Part shown: positions 62,001-64,000 of the stretch, one piece after another
Layout of the letters: each line of letters begins with the position of its first letter
Position numbering within the stretch: the stretch's first letter is position 1
Source: CAYNNP01 sp964398215
GTDB lineage: Bacteria; Planctomycetota; Planctomycetia; Pirellulales; Pirellulaceae
Assembly: GCA_964398215.1 (NCBI GenBank)
Contig: CAYNNP010000005.1
Location: 3,743 to 67,742, forward strand
Reading direction: 5' to 3'
Length of the DNA stretch: 64,000 nucleotides
Made by a program: the position numbers and the translations under genes
The notes under the pieces: generated by a model
What the model was told of the DNA's origin: nothing
The model's database searches: none
Seen by the model: only the letters and a program-made list of their open reading frames with translations

Positions 62001-63677
62001 CTAGCTTTCAGAATTAACACTAAATGTTGCTGGAGTCGCTTCACTGGGCACCAGCATTTCGGTTTGCGTGGGATGTCCCGCGTTGGCATCGATACAGATG
62101 CACAAATGCCTTCGCCAGTTTTCGTCGTCCGGCTTTGGGAAATCACGACGAAAATGGACCCCTCTCGACTCTGTTCTGGACAAGGCTGCGTTGACGACGC
62201 AAGACGCTGTGGTAAGCAAGTTTTGCAATTCCCAGCCCTCTCGAACTTCAAATTGATGGGACATCACATACGCTGCGAATGACCGAATCGAATCCGCCGC
62301 TTCCTGCAAACCGTCCTCGGTTCGCTCAACACCAACCAGCCGCCCCATCAAACTTTTTAGCGAAACACGAACATCGGCAATATCAAACGACTCGAACTTT
62401 TCGGTTTTCGGGTTGCGAATCACCAACGCGGTGAGCCCCGAACCATCTTCGCCGGCCGCTCGCGATGCAGCTTCGCCAGCATGAGCACCGTAGACCAAGC
62501 CTTCCAGTAGGCTGTTGCTGGCCAATCGATTCGCGCCATGCAGCCCCGAACTGGTTGCTTCTCCAGCAGCCCACAACCCTGGTAGCGACGTCCGTCCTTG
62601 CCGGTCAACCGTCACCCCACCAATCATGTAGTGCGCCCCAGGTCGAACAGGAATCCGGTCCGATGCAATGTCTAATCCAAATTTGCGACAGGCTTCCGCG
62701 ATGCCAGGGAATCGCTCCAAAACGTGCTTGCTGTCCAAATGCGAAAGATCCAAATACACACAATGATGCTTGCTCTTTCCCATCTGCGTGATGATCGACT
62801 GGCTGACGACATCCCGCGGCGCAAGCTCTGCGCGTTGGTCATACTCGGGCATGAAGCGATGTCCATCGACGTCGCGCAAATACGCCCCTTCGCCTCGAAC
62901 AGCTTCTGTGATCAATGATCGCGAGGAACCTGCGATATACAACACCGTGGGATGAAACTGGACAAACTCCATGTCTCGCAGTTCGACGCCGGCGCGGTAG
63001 GCGAGCGCATGCCCGTCTCCGGTGGCGACCAGTGGATTCGTAGACTCCCGGTAAACCTGACCTGTGCCGCCGGTGCAAAGAATTGTTTCCTTTGCCCAAA
63101 CGATGGTTTTCACGCCGTCTTTTACGATCACAGCGCCACGGCAGCGGCCTTCGTGAGTAATCAAGTCGACCGTAAAAGCATTCTCCCAAATGTTGACGTT
63201 TGGCAACTCTTTGGTGCGCTGAATCACAGCCCGCATGATTTCTTGGCCAGTCGCATCACCCTGCGCGTGAACGATACGTTCATAACTATGCCCGCCCTCG
63301 CGGCCAAGTTCCAGTTCACCGTCTTCTTTGTCGAACTTGGTTCCCCAGCGCACAAGTTCTTCAATTCGCCGTGGCCCGTCTCGAATCACCATGTCGACGA
63401 TCGCGCGATCACACAGATTGCCTCCGGCCGCTAACGTATCGTTGATATGATTGTCAAAGCGGTCTTCTGGATCCAGAACGCCGGCGATTCCACCTTGAGC
63501 ATACGTGCTATTGGATTCTTGCAAGATGTCCTTGGTCACCACCAAGACATCGTGGTGCGAACTGACCGCATTGGCCGCTCGCAAACCCGCAACGCCACCG
63601 CCAATGATCAGCACGTCGGTGAACCGATGAAGCTCCCGACGAGTATCAAACGAAACAAGGTACCGGGGTGTTGTCAT
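62001..63677 (-). CDS. nadB: L-aspartate oxidase
   Basis: A 558-aa protein, slightly longer than the usual ~540. It oxidises L-aspartate to iminoaspartate with FAD, the first step of de novo NAD synthesis; NadA then condenses the product with dihydroxyacetone phosphate. Seen: FAD-binding DVLIIGGGVAGLRAA (21-35), the NSTYAQGGIAG block (56-66) typical of aspartate oxidase, MEFVQFHPT, the RGEGAYLRD region, RPGAHYMIGGV with the conserved His, and GANRLASNSLLEGLVYG near the FAD site. The C-terminal helical domain (about 430-540) is present. The family also includes succinate dehydrogenase and fumarate reductase flavoproteins, but the STYAQGGIAG and SNSLLEGLVYG blocks fit NadB. First gene of the nadB-lipase-moxR operon; nadA and nadC are not in the window. 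Confidence 0.95.
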   Translation of the reverse strand: MTTPRYLVSFDTRRELHRFTDVLIIGGGVAGLRAANAVSSHHDVLVVTKDILQESNSTYAQGGIAGVLDPEDRFDNHINDTLAAGGNLCDRAIVDMVIRDGPRRIEELVRWGTKFDKEDGELELGREGGHSYERIVHAQGDATGQEIMRAVIQRTKELPNVNIWENAFTVDLITHEGRCRGAVIVKDGVKTIVWAKETILCTGGTGQVYRESTNPLVATGDGHALAYRAGVELRDMEFVQFHPTVLYIAGSSRSLITEAVRGEGAYLRDVDGHRFMPEYDQRAELAPRDVVSQSIITQMGKSKHHCVYLDLSHLDSKHVLERFPGIAEACRKFGLDIASDRIPVRPGAHYMIGGVTVDRQGRTSLPGLWAAGEATSSGLHGANRLASNSLLEGLVYGAHAGEAASRAAGEDGSGLTALVIRNPKTEKFESFDIADVRVSLKSLMGRLVGVERTEDGLQEAADSIRSFAAYVMSHQFEVREGWELQNLLTTASCVVNAALSRTESRGVHFRRDFPKPDDENWRRHLCICIDANAGHPTQTEMLVPSEATPATFSVNSES

Positions 63678-63940
63678 TGATGATAAAAACGGTTCTGGGG
63701 AATCACTCGGTCATCAGCCATGCCGATGACCGACCGCGGCGGCTAGTGGAAAGACCAGCCTGCTGCAACCAAGGTGATGGGCGCTGCAAGGTGTTGCGAA
63801 AGAGTAGCACTCATTTTGGCACGACCACCAGCCCTTTGCAGATGGATGGTTATACCCGAAAGCCAATCGATTGTCTTTTCGACTACCACGTCGCCCAGGG
63901 CAAATCCCTTTTTCAAGCTGAGAGGCGTTTAGAAACGGTA

Positions 63941-64000
63941 ACCCGACGCGTGAGCGAGGGACAATCAACCTTGGCTCGGTCCCTCGCTCACGCGTCGGGT
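63941..64000. repeat. long perfect inverted repeat at the right edge
   Basis: Left arm 63941-63962 begins ACCCGACGCGTGAGCG; right arm 63979-64000 is its exact reverse complement ending CGCTCACGCGTCGGGT; 22-bp arms around a 16-nt spacer. The window ends at the last base of the right arm, so the element may extend further. It lies in the intergenic space upstream of nadB (63678-64000 has no other feature I can support). I have the impression, from memory only, that this sequence recurs between genes in Rhodopirellula genomes. Confidence 0.85.

Noticed and set aside
63714..63968. 84-codon minus-strand open frame upstream of nadB
   Set aside because: Its first codons lie inside the inverted repeat and the rest shows no motif; likely a spurious frame created by the repeat.

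Overview
The window looks like chromosome of a planctomycete of the Pirellulaceae/Rhodopirellula type. The support is a c-type cytochrome with DUF1587/DUF1595/DUF1592 blocks, giant surface proteins that start with an LEPR-XLL-like motif and end in a dockerin, GEVED and tandem cadherin-like repeats, and a CxxC/YHS-type secreted protein. This genus-level guess rests on family recognition, not on a marker gene. Every gene I can support lies on the minus strand. I found no rRNA, tRNA, CRISPR array, transposase or phage gene.

Left flank (1-4.86 kb), in transcription order from right to left: a secreted DUF547 protein (4580-3747); a secreted protein with three CxxC/YHS-like repeats (3611-2916), whose reading frame continues past an in-frame TGA for 93 more sensible codons and then meets a strong intrinsic terminator (2577-2612); about 0.5 kb without a convincing gene; a NADAR/YbiA-type protein (2072-1617); and the 5' two-thirds or so of a DUF1592-type planctomycete cytochrome running off the left edge.

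Centre (4.86-59.4 kb): three giant paralogous genes in tandem, encoding 5873 aa (G3, 59402-41781), 6598 aa (G2, 41592-21796) and 5564 aa (G1, 21556-4862), separated by only 188 and 239 nt. They share one architecture: basic N-terminus plus LEPR-XLL-like motif, SbsA-like Ig domain, metzincin-like domain, pre-peptidase C-terminal (PPC) domains, parallel beta-helix, propeller/lamin-like middle, second beta-helix, SbsA-like Ig domain, GEVED, tandem cadherin-like (tandem-95) repeats, dockerin, acidic C-terminal tail. Only G2 keeps a full zinc motif (HEVGHTLGLDH). G1 and G3 have the same helix with the ligands replaced. G2 alone carries a fungalysin-type propeptide and the C-terminal piece of an M36 peptidase with the catalytic core missing.

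The most unusual signal is a small module of about 90-110 aa (pattern DGDxFxxxD...FEF...GN...A..I..AI), which I do not recognise as a named family. It has been inserted, singly or in arrays, into loops of other domains at different places in the three paralogues. At one site, inside the last strands of an SbsA-like Ig domain, G1 is uninterrupted while G2 carries about 430 aa and G3 about 900 aa of such modules. The giants therefore appear to lengthen by nested, in-frame insertion and tandem duplication of this module.

Right flank (60.07-64 kb): a compact operon nadB (L-aspartate oxidase) - class 3 lipase - MoxR-type AAA+ ATPase with 12-13 nt gaps, then at the very edge an inverted repeat with 22-bp perfect arms.
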